Part shown: piece by piece, positions 24,916 through 32,167 of the stretch
How the letters are laid out: each line of letters begins with the position of its first letter
Position numbering within the stretch: the stretch's first letter is position 1
Assembly: GCA_029257065.1 (NCBI GenBank)
Contig: JARIDA010000028.1
Span: forward strand, 1-36,036
Source of the DNA: Tissierellaceae bacterium
GTDB taxonomy: Bacteria > Bacillota > Clostridia > Tissierellales > Tissierellaceae
DNA: 36,036 bases
Direction of reading: 5' to 3'
The notes under the pieces: model-generated
Told to the model about the DNA's origin: nothing
The model's input: only the letters and a program-made list of their open reading frames with translations
Database searches by the model: none
Translations under genes and position numbers: made by a program

Positions 24916-25461
24916 ATGTGGAAAAAAGCTTTATTTAGCTTTTTTATAGGAGCAACTTTGTTTACATTAAATCCAATAGTAGAGGCAGCAGAACTTGATA
25001 GAGTTACTATAGGCCAAAATGTACTTATTGAAGATTTTAATCAGGATTCATTTGTTGTGCGTAGAAATGGAGTTAAAAGAACACTTACTACTAATAAGCC
25101 TGGATATGAAGTTATAAATCCAGACAGGGATTCTTTTTCAACAGAGACAAAGGTTGCATTAATAAATGGGAAAGCTCCTGCAAAAACTCCTATTACTATA
25201 AAATTATATGGAACAACAGGTGGAAATAGAAATAATACTTTTAATTTAAATAAATTGCCATCATCTAAAGATTATATTGAAGTATCCAGTGATACAATAT
25301 ATTCAGGAAATCTAGGGTTTTTCCAGAAACAACAGGACTTAGTAATGGGAATAAATAAAATTGTAATAGATTTTGGAGCAAAAGATGTTAAACCAATTGA
25401 AATAATTGTATATGTTTATGAAAAAGCACCATCATTAATAGAGATAATGAATAGAAATTAA
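24916..25461 (+). CDS. Secreted protein of unknown function in the wal operon
   Basis: I do not recognise a family. The 181-residue product starts with a clear Sec signal peptide, MWKKALFSFFIGATLFTLNPIVEAAE, with probable cleavage after VEA. The mature part (about 157 residues) is rich in beta-prone residues with no cysteines. It contains VTIGQNVLIEDFNQDSF, FSTETKVALINGKAPAKTPITIKLYGTTGG, YIEVSSDTIYSGNLGFF and GINKIVIDFGAKDVKPIEIIVYVYEK, suggesting immunoglobulin- or stalk-like beta domains. I chose the ATG at 24916, with GGTGGAG upstream; the track start at 24874 lies within the promoter. It sits between walK and yycH behind a WalR box, so a wall-related role under WalR is plausible but unproven. 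Confidence 0.75.
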   Translation: MWKKALFSFFIGATLFTLNPIVEAAELDRVTIGQNVLIEDFNQDSFVVRRNGVKRTLTTNKPGYEVINPDRDSFSTETKVALINGKAPAKTPITIKLYGTTGGNRNNTFNLNKLPSSKDYIEVSSDTIYSGNLGFFQKQQDLVMGINKIVIDFGAKDVKPIEIIVYVYEKAPSLIEIMNRN

Positions 25462-25490
25462 TGTCCAATTGAATATTGGAGTTGATAAGT

Positions 25491-26942
25491 ATGAAGGAAA
25501 AGTTTAAAACAGTTTTATTAATATTACTGTTTGCTTTGAGTATTGTATTGACCAAACAATTATGGATAGAAGTTCCCACTAAAGTTTTCAGTTGGTTAAA
25601 TAAACCGGCAGAAAGCTTTAGTTCTTCATATCTATTAATAGATATGATTGCGCCAAATAAATATTTACTGAATTTTGATTCAGAAAAACATATGCTTTTT
25701 TATGATGAATCAATATATGAATTATGGACAGATGCAAGAGGCAGTTTAAATAAAATATTGGGATCAAAAAATATTGAGATAAAAGCAGTTACAGGTGATG
25801 ATCTATATAATTACAATGCTAAAAAATCAATTTCTTTTTCATTTCCAGAAAAATTAAATACTAATATATTGGCAAAGGCTTTGGATGTGGAAACACCTAA
25901 TGAAATTACAGAGGCTATTAGAGAGATTAATAGTATCTATATTTATTTAGGATCAGAAGAGCCTTTTTTTGTATTTTCAAATGGTGATAATCATATCAGA
26001 GTAGAAGATGAAGATATAGATACTGAAAAGATAAAAACCCAATTTTTAGAGATAGAAGAGAAAGAAAGATCCAAAGATAATCCTAATTATTACTATTCTA
26101 TGAGACAAACTATGGGAACAGAAAAAGATATATATATACCCTATAAAGTGGAGGATAATTTAGCAAGGATTTTTGTTGAAAATGAAATAGAAACACTTAA
26201 TGAGAGAGACAAAGAGAAATTAGCAGAAAAGTTTTTTGATAAAAATATAGATTATATAAGGGAAATAGTTGAGAATAATGGTTCTAATATATATATTGTA
26301 GATCAAAAAATATTGAAGCTAAATGCAAATGGGTCTTTAGAGTATTTTCATGTAATTCCAGAACAGGTTAAAAAGAGAAATCTTTATGAAAGTATGAATA
26401 CTGCAGCAGATTTTATATCTAAGAATATAGGGCTAGCCAAGGGAATGATTAAGTTAGCAGATGTAGAAGAAATAGAAGAGGATGGTAGTCAAGGTTATAA
26501 ATTTAACTTTAGATATAGAATAAAGGGTATACCTGTAATACTGGGTAATAAAGAGGTTGTAGATTTTATAGAGGTTGAGGTATTTAATGATCATATAAAA
26601 TCCTATAAGCAATTTATAAGACAAAGCATGAATAATACGGATAAAATACTTGGTTTTGATGAAGATTTAAATTTAAATAGAAATATGTTAACTTCCTTTC
26701 AAGTTATAGACATGAATTATGATATATTCCTAGAAGAGTATAGAGGAGATAATTCCTCTGAAGAGATAACAACAGATCAAATTCTATCAATAATAGAAGA
26801 TATTAATCTATCTTATTTTGATCCCTGTTTCCAAGATACAGGAGATGAGCTAATTGGAATCTGGGCGATTAGAACCAAAGAGTATTTATATGGATTTGAT
26901 GTGTATAATGGTAAACTGGTTTATTATAATAAAAATAGGTGA
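25491..26942 (+). CDS. yycH: YycH family regulator of WalK
   Basis: A 483-residue protein with one N-terminal membrane anchor (VLLILLFALSIVLTKQLWI, about residues 7-25) and a long extracytoplasmic part. It is assigned to YycH from position (after walRK and before a clear YycI) and topology; the N-terminal KTVLLILLFALSIVLTKQLW resembles YycH starts. Primary sequence is poorly conserved in this family, so identity depends on synteny. YycH and YycI form a membrane-associated pair that modulates WalK activity. I chose the ATG at 25491 with TTGGAG upstream; the track start at 25476 falls in that site. Its stop overlaps the beginning of yycI. Confidence 0.78.
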   Translation: MKEKFKTVLLILLFALSIVLTKQLWIEVPTKVFSWLNKPAESFSSSYLLIDMIAPNKYLLNFDSEKHMLFYDESIYELWTDARGSLNKILGSKNIEIKAVTGDDLYNYNAKKSISFSFPEKLNTNILAKALDVETPNEITEAIREINSIYIYLGSEEPFFVFSNGDNHIRVEDEDIDTEKIKTQFLEIEEKERSKDNPNYYYSMRQTMGTEKDIYIPYKVEDNLARIFVENEIETLNERDKEKLAEKFFDKNIDYIREIVENNGSNIYIVDQKILKLNANGSLEYFHVIPEQVKKRNLYESMNTAADFISKNIGLAKGMIKLADVEEIEEDGSQGYKFNFRYRIKGIPVILGNKEVVDFIEVEVFNDHIKSYKQFIRQSMNNTDKILGFDEDLNLNRNMLTSFQVIDMNYDIFLEEYRGDNSSEEITTDQILSIIEDINLSYFDPCFQDTGDELIGIWAIRTKEYLYGFDVYNGKLVYYNKNR

Positions 26943-26947
26943 TGAAA

Positions 26948-27790
26948 ATGGATTGGTCCAAAGCAAAAACCATATTAATTGTATCCTTTCTAATAACGAA
27001 TATTCTATTAGGTGTATTTGTAGTATCAAGTGATAATATGGAAGATGCAACATTATCAGAAGAGTTTAAGAGAGATGTAATATCCATGCTGAATGAGAAG
27101 GACATTGAGTTAAATACTCAGCTACCTACTATAAATCCTAGTTTGCCTCCTATAATTGTAGAATATGAACAATTAAAAGCGGTTAAAATAAATGAGGATT
27201 TTTTCCAATCTAAGGGAGATATAATATTAAGAGGAAATAGTAGTCAAATAGTCTATGGAAGAGAAGTTATAGAGATAAAAAATAATAAAATTTTGAACTA
27301 TAAGAATGGTTCTAAAGATATTAAATATGAAAATTTGAATAGAGAAAAAGTTGAAGATATAGTTAGAAAATTTATATCAAACAGAAATTTAGATAGAGAT
27401 AATATGGAATTGACCTCCATAACTGAATCTGAAAATATTTATATAGCTAGATTTAGTAAAATCTATAAAGATAAATATGTTGAAAGAGCATATTTAAATA
27501 TATTTGTAGATGAAACAGGAGTTAAATCAGCTGAAAAATTATGGTTGGAGATTATAGACGATGGTGAAAAAGAAATATATATAAATACTGCACCAAAAGC
27601 AATATTAAGTCTCCTAAATATGGAGGAAGCTAAAGGTAGGATAATTGAAGATATTTCAATTTGCTATTATTTTGATCCAGAGGAAGAAGATTATATAGAA
27701 GATTTAAAAGATGCTAAAAAAGGAAAAACAATTCCCGCATGGAGAGTATTATTTGATGATGGGAATAGAATAATTATAGATAATTATTAG
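26948..27790 (+). CDS. yycI: YycI family regulator of WalK
   Basis: A 280-residue protein starting MDWSKAKTILIVSFLITNILLG, the family's typical MDW-K-KT start with a single N-terminal membrane helix (about residues 8-27). The rest is extracytoplasmic and ends with the YycI-type domain (ICYYFDPEEEDY and KKGKTIPAWRVLFDDGNRIIIDNY), resembling YycH/I beta-sheet repeats. It should partner YycH in controlling WalK. The ATG at 26948 fits the AGGTG at 26937-26941 and the family's start; the track uses a GTG (26939) within the RBS. It ends in a terminator, so walJ is on a separate transcript or read-through. Confidence 0.83.
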   Translation: MDWSKAKTILIVSFLITNILLGVFVVSSDNMEDATLSEEFKRDVISMLNEKDIELNTQLPTINPSLPPIIVEYEQLKAVKINEDFFQSKGDIILRGNSSQIVYGREVIEIKNNKILNYKNGSKDIKYENLNREKVEDIVRKFISNRNLDRDNMELTSITESENIYIARFSKIYKDKYVERAYLNIFVDETGVKSAEKLWLEIIDDGEKEIYINTAPKAILSLLNMEEAKGRIIEDISICYYFDPEEEDYIEDLKDAKKGKTIPAWRVLFDDGNRIIIDNY

Positions 27791-27818
27791 AAGAATTTAA
27801 AAGTTCTTCTTTTTTTTG
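27789..27818 (+). terminator. Terminator after yycI
   Basis: AGAAGAA and TTCTTCT form the stem, extended by A/T pairs with one mismatch, followed by eight T. A TATAAT at 27829-27834 just beyond could serve walJ, but it lacks a clear -35. Confidence 0.8.
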
Positions 27819-27866
27819 TCATTTATACTATAATAGATAGAAGAGAGAAGAATTTGGAGGAGAAAT

Positions 27867-28661
27867 ATGAAAATAAACTTTTGTTCCCTATCTAGTGGAA
27901 GTTCTGGAAATGCACACTATATAGGAACTGACAATATAGAGATTCTAGTTGATGCAGGGATGTCAGGAAAAAGAATAGAAAATCTATTGAAAGAGAGAGA
28001 CTTAAGGGCGGAGGATTTGGATGCTCTATTTGTAACCCATGAACACACTGATCATGTTAAGGGCATCGGGGTACTGTCCAGAAGATATAATATTCCCATA
28101 TATGCAAATAAGGGAACTTGGAAGGGTATGGAGGATAAGATAGGTAAGATCAAAGAGGAAAATATTAAAATAATTGAAACAGAAAAAGAATTTATCTTGA
28201 AAGATTTGTGTATAAAGCCAGTGGAAATATATCATGACGCAAGGGAACCTGTTGGATATATAATATCCAATGGGAATAAAAAAATTAGTATAGTAACAGA
28301 TACTGGAAAATTAGATGATAGAATAATGTGTGCCATGGAAGACTCTGATATATATTTACTGGAGACAAATCACGATATACAAATGTTAAGACAGGGAAAC
28401 TATCCATATTATTTAAAAGAGCGAGTTTTAAGTGACCATGGTCATCTCTCTAACGCATATGCATCCAATGCATTGAGCCATTTGCTAAAAGCTGATGGGG
28501 AAACTGTTTTATTGGGTCATTTAAGTCAGGATAATAATACACCTAGAATGGCCTTTAATGAGGTGGCTTTTAAAATTATGGAATTGGGAATAGACATAAA
28601 AAAGGATATTAATTTAGAATTGACACATAGAAACAAGCAAACAGATATTATAACTATTTAG
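27867..28661 (+). CDS. walJ: MBL-fold hydrolase WalJ (YycJ)
   Basis: A 264-residue metallo-beta-lactamase-fold protein. The N-terminal NFCSLSSGSSGNAHYIGTDNIEILVDAG is the YycJ signature. The metal motif is VTHEHTDHVKGIG (HxHxDH), with further ligands in SIVTDTGKL, ETNHD and DHGHLSN. YycJ/WalJ is a probable 5'-3' exonuclease or related nuclease linked to cell division and wall homeostasis; its substrate in vivo is not settled. GGAGGAG precedes the ATG. It is followed by a small membrane protein gene. In Bacillus, htrA and then rlmH lie beyond; here rlmH is 5 kb further, after a minus-strand block. Confidence 0.9.
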   Translation: MKINFCSLSSGSSGNAHYIGTDNIEILVDAGMSGKRIENLLKERDLRAEDLDALFVTHEHTDHVKGIGVLSRRYNIPIYANKGTWKGMEDKIGKIKEENIKIIETEKEFILKDLCIKPVEIYHDAREPVGYIISNGNKKISIVTDTGKLDDRIMCAMEDSDIYLLETNHDIQMLRQGNYPYYLKERVLSDHGHLSNAYASNALSHLLKADGETVLLGHLSQDNNTPRMAFNEVAFKIMELGIDIKKDINLELTHRNKQTDIITI

Positions 28662-28691
28662 AGTTATAAAATTAGATTAGGAGGCGAATCT

Positions 28692-28871
28692 ATGCCTATT
28701 GTTATTTTGTATGGGGTTGTTTCAATTGCATTTGGTTTTAAGGTTTTTGAATCTATAAAAGAAATTAAAAAAGGTGGATTTAAAAAAGAAAAAGTTTGGA
28801 GATTATTATATAGCTCTCTATTGTTAGTAACAATAATTATGTTGTTTTTTAGTAAAGTAAATAAACTATAA
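28692..28871 (+). CDS. 59-residue membrane protein, unknown function
   Basis: Not in the ORF track because of its length. AGGAGG lies eight bases before an ATG, and the frame runs 59 codons to TAA. The product starts MPIVILYGVVSIAFGFKVFESI (first hydrophobic segment), then a lysine-rich turn (KEIKKGGFKKEKVW), then LLYSSLLLVTIIMLFF (second segment). This is a hairpin topology with a positive loop, which would be cytoplasmic. It lies 30 bp after walJ and just before a strong terminator, so it is very probably the last gene of the walJ unit. No family is recognised. Confidence 0.72.
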   Translation: MPIVILYGVVSIAFGFKVFESIKEIKKGGFKKEKVWRLLYSSLLLVTIIMLFFSKVNKL

Positions 28872-28905
28872 AAAATGCTTTCAACCTAGGTTGAAAGCAT
28901 TTTTG
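28871..28905. terminator. Bidirectional terminator between the small membrane gene and DUF4387
   Basis: A perfect palindrome centred on CCTAGG (ATGCTTTCAACC and its complement), flanked by five A and five T. It serves both convergent transcripts. Confidence 0.88.
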
Positions 28906-28910
28906 GTTTA

Positions 28911-29210
28911 TTAAATTTCCATTTCTAATAAGGCAGAACTTAAACTTTTACCATGCATATCTATAGACAAGGATTTTGTAACTCCTCCACCTAAAGCTCC
29001 ATGCATAACAAAATTTAATGCACCTAATTTAGGAAGTTCATATCTTACAACATCTCCTGTAACAATATCTGAAAACCATTCTTTTACACTATCAGTTGTT
29101 ACTTTTTCCTTTAATAAATCATAATCCTCAATATCATATGCAATAAGAGATATATTTGATATATTTCCCTTATCTCCAGTACGAGAATGTGCTATTTCAT
29201 ATAATTTCAT
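28911..29210 (-). CDS. DUF4387 / AtuA ferredoxin-like domain protein
   Basis: A 99-residue protein with the family pattern LYEIAHSRTGDKGNISNISLIAY at the start and RYELPKLGALNFVMHGALGGGVTKSLSIDMHGKS near the end. It corresponds to the small C-terminal domain that is fused to AtuA in some bacteria and encoded separately in others. Function is unknown. It begins 2 bp after the AtuA stop, with GAGGAGG inside the AtuA 3' end, so the two are translated from one transcript and probably form a complex. It is last in the CitMHS-AtuA-DUF4387 operon and ends at a strong shared terminator. Confidence 0.87.
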   Translation of the reverse strand: MKLYEIAHSRTGDKGNISNISLIAYDIEDYDLLKEKVTTDSVKEWFSDIVTGDVVRYELPKLGALNFVMHGALGGGVTKSLSIDMHGKSLSSALLEMEI

Positions 29211-29212
29211 AA

Positions 29213-30568
29213 TTATACCTCCTCATAAACAACAGTTGAGTTTACCTTATCTCTTGGAACAAATATAGAACAAACTGCAATTATTTCTTTAATATTTTTA
29301 GTAGCTCCTCCACCAGCAGCTGGTCCATTTGTGTAAAGAGTTTCAACTTCATTCACTATCTTAGTTGCTTCTGATCTAGTTTTTGTTCTAGCTGCAATTC
29401 TAAGTCTAATATCCTTAACATCGGTTGCATTTGAAATCATTTTATTGCTAATTTTATCCTTGTAAAGAGAGTTAACACCAATATAATCAACTCTTAATTC
29501 ATCATATTCAGATCCAATTATATCCAATCTCTTCTCAACAATTTCAGCAGCAAGTTTAGCCCTTTCAAGTGCATTTGAACCGCCATAGCTTATTTCACCC
29601 TCTGCAATAAACCCATCTCTATATCCAATACTAACTTTTAATGCTTCTGGCTTTACCTTACCTTTTCCACCAGTAACTAAAACTCTATCTTCCCCTATTT
29701 CATCTATTTCAACCCCTGTATAGTCTGCCACTCCATCTGGAGTAATATAAGCACTTGGGTCATGGATTTCATATAGTAGTTGCTCTATTGCAGTATGTCT
29801 GTTGATTGTTCCACCTGAACCATCAACTTTTGAAATTTCAGTATCTCCATTTTCAGAAACTTCTGCTATAGGAAATCCTAATTTCCATGGTTCTTTAACA
29901 TCTTTAAAACCTGGATCAGCAAAATATCCTCCTGTAATCTGTCCACCACACTCGAGTAGATGACCTACCATAACTGCTCTACCAATATTATCAATATCAT
30001 CTAAAGACCAACCAAATTCATAGGCAAGAGGTGCTACTACAAGTGCTGGATCTGAACATCTTCCAGTTATAATAACATTTGCTCCATTTTCAAGTGCTTC
30101 TATTATACCTTCAGACCCCATATAAACATTTGCTGATATTATTTGATCTTTTATAGTTTCCAATTTACTATCCAGTTCTAAAATATCATAATCCATATAA
30201 TCTTCAATTGAATCATAAATATCATCACCAAGAACCGCTGCTATTTTAAGGCCAGTAAGACCTTGTTTTTCAGCAATCTCTTTAACAACTTTTATAGCTG
30301 ATATAGGATTAGCTGCACCCATATTAGTTATGATTTTTACACCCTTCTCAAGAGCTAATGGAAGTACATTTTCCATTCGATATTCCAACAGTCCATTATA
30401 ACCCTTAGTTGGATCTTTTAATTTTGACTGTTGTGCAATAGCAATAGTTCTCTCTGCTAATGTTTCAAAAATAACATAATCTAAATTTCCTTTTTCTATA
30501 ACTTCTAAAGCTGGTTCTAGTCTGTCACCACTATATCCTGCTCCAGAACCAATACGAACTTTTTTCAT
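29213..30568 (-). CDS. AtuA family (DUF1446) protein
   Basis: A 451-residue protein with the N-terminal VRIGSGAGYSGDRLEPALEVIEKGNLDYVIFETLAERTIA, GAANPISA, VITGRCSDPALVVAPLAYEFGW, HLLECGGQITGGYF and GGTINRHTAIEQLLYEIHDPSAY motifs of the AtuA/DUF1446 family. The name comes from acyclic terpene utilisation in Pseudomonas, but the biochemical activity is not established and no terpene genes are here. Sitting between a CitMHS carboxylate transporter and DUF4387 under sigma-54 control, it more likely acts on an organic acid or its CoA ester (inference). GGAGG precedes the ATG. The length is typical of the unfused form. Confidence 0.88.
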   Translation of the reverse strand: MKKVRIGSGAGYSGDRLEPALEVIEKGNLDYVIFETLAERTIAIAQQSKLKDPTKGYNGLLEYRMENVLPLALEKGVKIITNMGAANPISAIKVVKEIAEKQGLTGLKIAAVLGDDIYDSIEDYMDYDILELDSKLETIKDQIISANVYMGSEGIIEALENGANVIITGRCSDPALVVAPLAYEFGWSLDDIDNIGRAVMVGHLLECGGQITGGYFADPGFKDVKEPWKLGFPIAEVSENGDTEISKVDGSGGTINRHTAIEQLLYEIHDPSAYITPDGVADYTGVEIDEIGEDRVLVTGGKGKVKPEALKVSIGYRDGFIAEGEISYGGSNALERAKLAAEIVEKRLDIIGSEYDELRVDYIGVNSLYKDKISNKMISNATDVKDIRLRIAARTKTRSEATKIVNEVETLYTNGPAAGGGATKNIKEIIAVCSIFVPRDKVNSTVVYEEV

Positions 30569-30593
30569 AATAAAAACCTCCTATTTGTTTTAG

Positions 30594-31889
30594 TTAAATA
30601 GCAATTACTCCCGTTATTAAAGCCACTATAAGCATAACAATTGAAATTGTAAATGCATATGGGATTGTACGTTTTTGATGCTCACCTAAGTCTACATTTG
30701 TAAGTCCTACTAGTAAAAAAGTTGCACCTGTAAGTGGACTCACTGGGAATCCTGTTGTCATTTGTCCTATAATAGAAGCTCTAGCAACACTCATAGCACT
30801 AACTCCAAATGCAGCTGAGGCTTCAGCAAGAACTGGCATAACTCCAAAGTAGAATGAATCTGGATCAAATACTAAACTGGCTGGCATTGAGAATACCCCA
30901 ATTATAACTGGAATAAATCTTCCCATTGCATCTGGTATTATAGTTACTACAGCAGCAGCCATAGCATCTAGCATTCCAGCACCTTTTAATATTCCTGTAA
31001 ATGAACCTGCTGCAAATAATATACTTGCCATCATAAGGGCTGATTGTGCATGTGCATCAACTCTTTTTCTCTGTTCATCCACCTTTGGATAATTTACTAG
31101 AAGTGCAAAGGCAAAAGCAAACATAAATATAACAGTTGGTGAGAAAAAACCTTTAATCAATATAAATACAGCAAGGAAAATCGTTGCAATATTTACCAGG
31201 AAAAGTTTAGGTCTCTTCAAAGCCTCAATCTCTGGATCGACTTCAACCTTAGTGTCTATATCTTTTAAATCAATATTACCAATTCTAGCCTTTTCCTTAG
31301 CTCCCAATCTATATGCAATAAAAAGTACAGTTGCAAGTCCAGCTAAAAATGGAATCAACATTGGGTTAAATAATTCAGAAACATTTACACTTAGAGCAGA
31401 TGCTGCTCTTAATGTTGGTCCACCCCATGGAACCATATTCATTGTACCTGCAGACAAAGCAACTACTGTAGCTAATGTAGTTCTTCTCATGCCAAGTGCA
31501 TCATATAAGGGTAACATTGCAGGTACTGTTACTAAGAAGGTAACGGCCCCTGAACCATCTAAATGAATAAACATTGCTAATATGGCAGTACCAAGTGTAA
31601 TTTTAACTGGATCACTACCTACAATCTTAAGAATCTTATTGATTATAGGGTCAAAAGTCCCTGCATCAGTTAAAATACCAAAGAATAGTATGGCAAATAT
31701 AAACATTGTACCTGTTGGTGCAATTGTCTTTATACCATCAATAATAAATCCATTTAACTCTCCCCCAAATCCTCCAATAACCGCTGCTATTGATGGAACA
31801 ACTATTAAAGCAACTACTGGAGATGCTTTCTTAGCCATTATTAAAATAAGTAATACAATAATTGTTAAAAATCCTAATGCTGCTAACAT
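30594..31889 (-). CDS. CitMHS-family organic acid transporter
   Basis: A 431-residue membrane protein with about 11-12 hydrophobic segments. Family features are [44 protein letters not shown], the [26 protein letters not shown] motif, [13 protein letters not shown] and a C-terminal half with [18 protein letters not shown] and [13 protein letters not shown]. CitMHS proteins carry citrate with Mg2+ or Ca2+, or related di- and tricarboxylates, driven by protons. The substrate here is unknown; no citrate lyase genes are adjacent. It is the first gene of the operon behind a sigma-54 promoter, with AGGAGGGA before the ATG and a leader of about 40 bp. Confidence 0.88.
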   Translation of the reverse strand: MLAALGFLTIIVLLILIMAKKASPVVALIVVPSIAAVIGGFGGELNGFIIDGIKTIAPTGTMFIFAILFFGILTDAGTFDPIINKILKIVGSDPVKITLGTAILAMFIHLDGSGAVTFLVTVPAMLPLYDALGMRRTTLATVVALSAGTMNMVPWGGPTLRAASALSVNVSELFNPMLIPFLAGLATVLFIAYRLGAKEKARIGNIDLKDIDTKVEVDPEIEALKRPKLFLVNIATIFLAVFILIKGFFSPTVIFMFAFAFALLVNYPKVDEQRKRVDAHAQSALMMASILFAAGSFTGILKGAGMLDAMAAAVVTIIPDAMGRFIPVIIGVFSMPASLVFDPDSFYFGVMPVLAEASAAFGVSAMSVARASIIGQMTTGFPVSPLTGATFLLVGLTNVDLGEHQKRTIPYAFTISIVMLIVALITGVIAI

Positions 31890-31940
31890 AAAATCCCTCC
31901 TAAAATAAAATTATGATTAATATCCTACTATCTATAATAT

Positions 31941-31959
31941 AATGCAATTATCATGCCAA
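31941..31959 (-). promoter_or_regulatory. Sigma-54 (-24/-12) promoter of the CitMHS operon
   Basis: The minus strand reads TTGGCATGATAATTGCATT. The -24 TTGGCAT and -12 TTGCAT have the strict sigma-54 spacing (TGGCAY-N5-TTGC), matching TTGGCACG-N4-TTGCAT with one change in the core. The predicted start is near 31932. A gene for a sigma-54 activator lies immediately upstream. Confidence 0.85.
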
Positions 31960-32042
31960 CTAAATAAAATTATGAGAAGATGGCCATTTATTGTGAAAAA
32001 ATAAATAATCTTTAAATAATATGCTGGATTAGACTGTATAAG

Positions 32043-32060
32043 TTTCCAAAGAGTTAGAAA
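32043..32060 (-). promoter_or_regulatory. Enhancer (UAS) candidate 1 for the sigma-54 activator
   Basis: TTTCCAAAGAGTTAGAAA, an 18-bp dyad centred about 94 bp upstream of the -24 element. It lies within a longer ATAAGTTTC-N10-GAAACTTAT inverted repeat (32038-32065). It matches two further sites at 32110 and 32140. Confidence 0.72.
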
Positions 32061-32109
32061 CTTATGCATTATTATAAGAATTAACCATATAAAATGGCAA
32101 TACAACTCA

Positions 32110-32127
32110 TTTCCAAATATTTAGAAA
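32110..32127 (-). promoter_or_regulatory. Enhancer (UAS) candidate 2
   Basis: TTTCCAAATATTTAGAAA differs from candidate 1 only in three central bases (positions 9-11 include two changes; both arms are identical). It is centred about 161 bp upstream of the -24 element. Confidence 0.68.
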
Positions 32128-32129
32128 AA

Positions 32130-32167
32130 AAGAACACAATTTCCAGATTATTGGAAATCGTGTTCTT
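32130..32167 (-). terminator. Terminator of the sigma-54 activator gene, containing UAS candidate 3
   Basis: AAGAACAC-A-ATTTCCA pairs with TGGAAAT-C-GTGTTCTT (15 bp with one mismatch), and on the minus strand it is followed by TTTTTTCT. The loop holds the activator stop codon. Its inner part, TTTCCAGATTATTGGAAA (32140-32157), fits the same 18-bp dyad as the two upstream enhancers, so this element may have two functions. Confidence 0.75.

Noticed and set aside
31252-31908. Plus-strand ORFs of 104 and 108 residues over the CitMHS gene
   Set aside because: They are antisense shadows of a membrane protein gene, without ribosome-binding sites and with serine/alanine/proline-rich translations typical of such shadows.
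31983-32101. GCCATTTAT and ATAAAATGGC as another long inverted repeat upstream of the sigma-54 promoter
   Set aside because: The arms need an indel to pair and are 100 bp apart; the match is no better than expected in AT-rich DNA.
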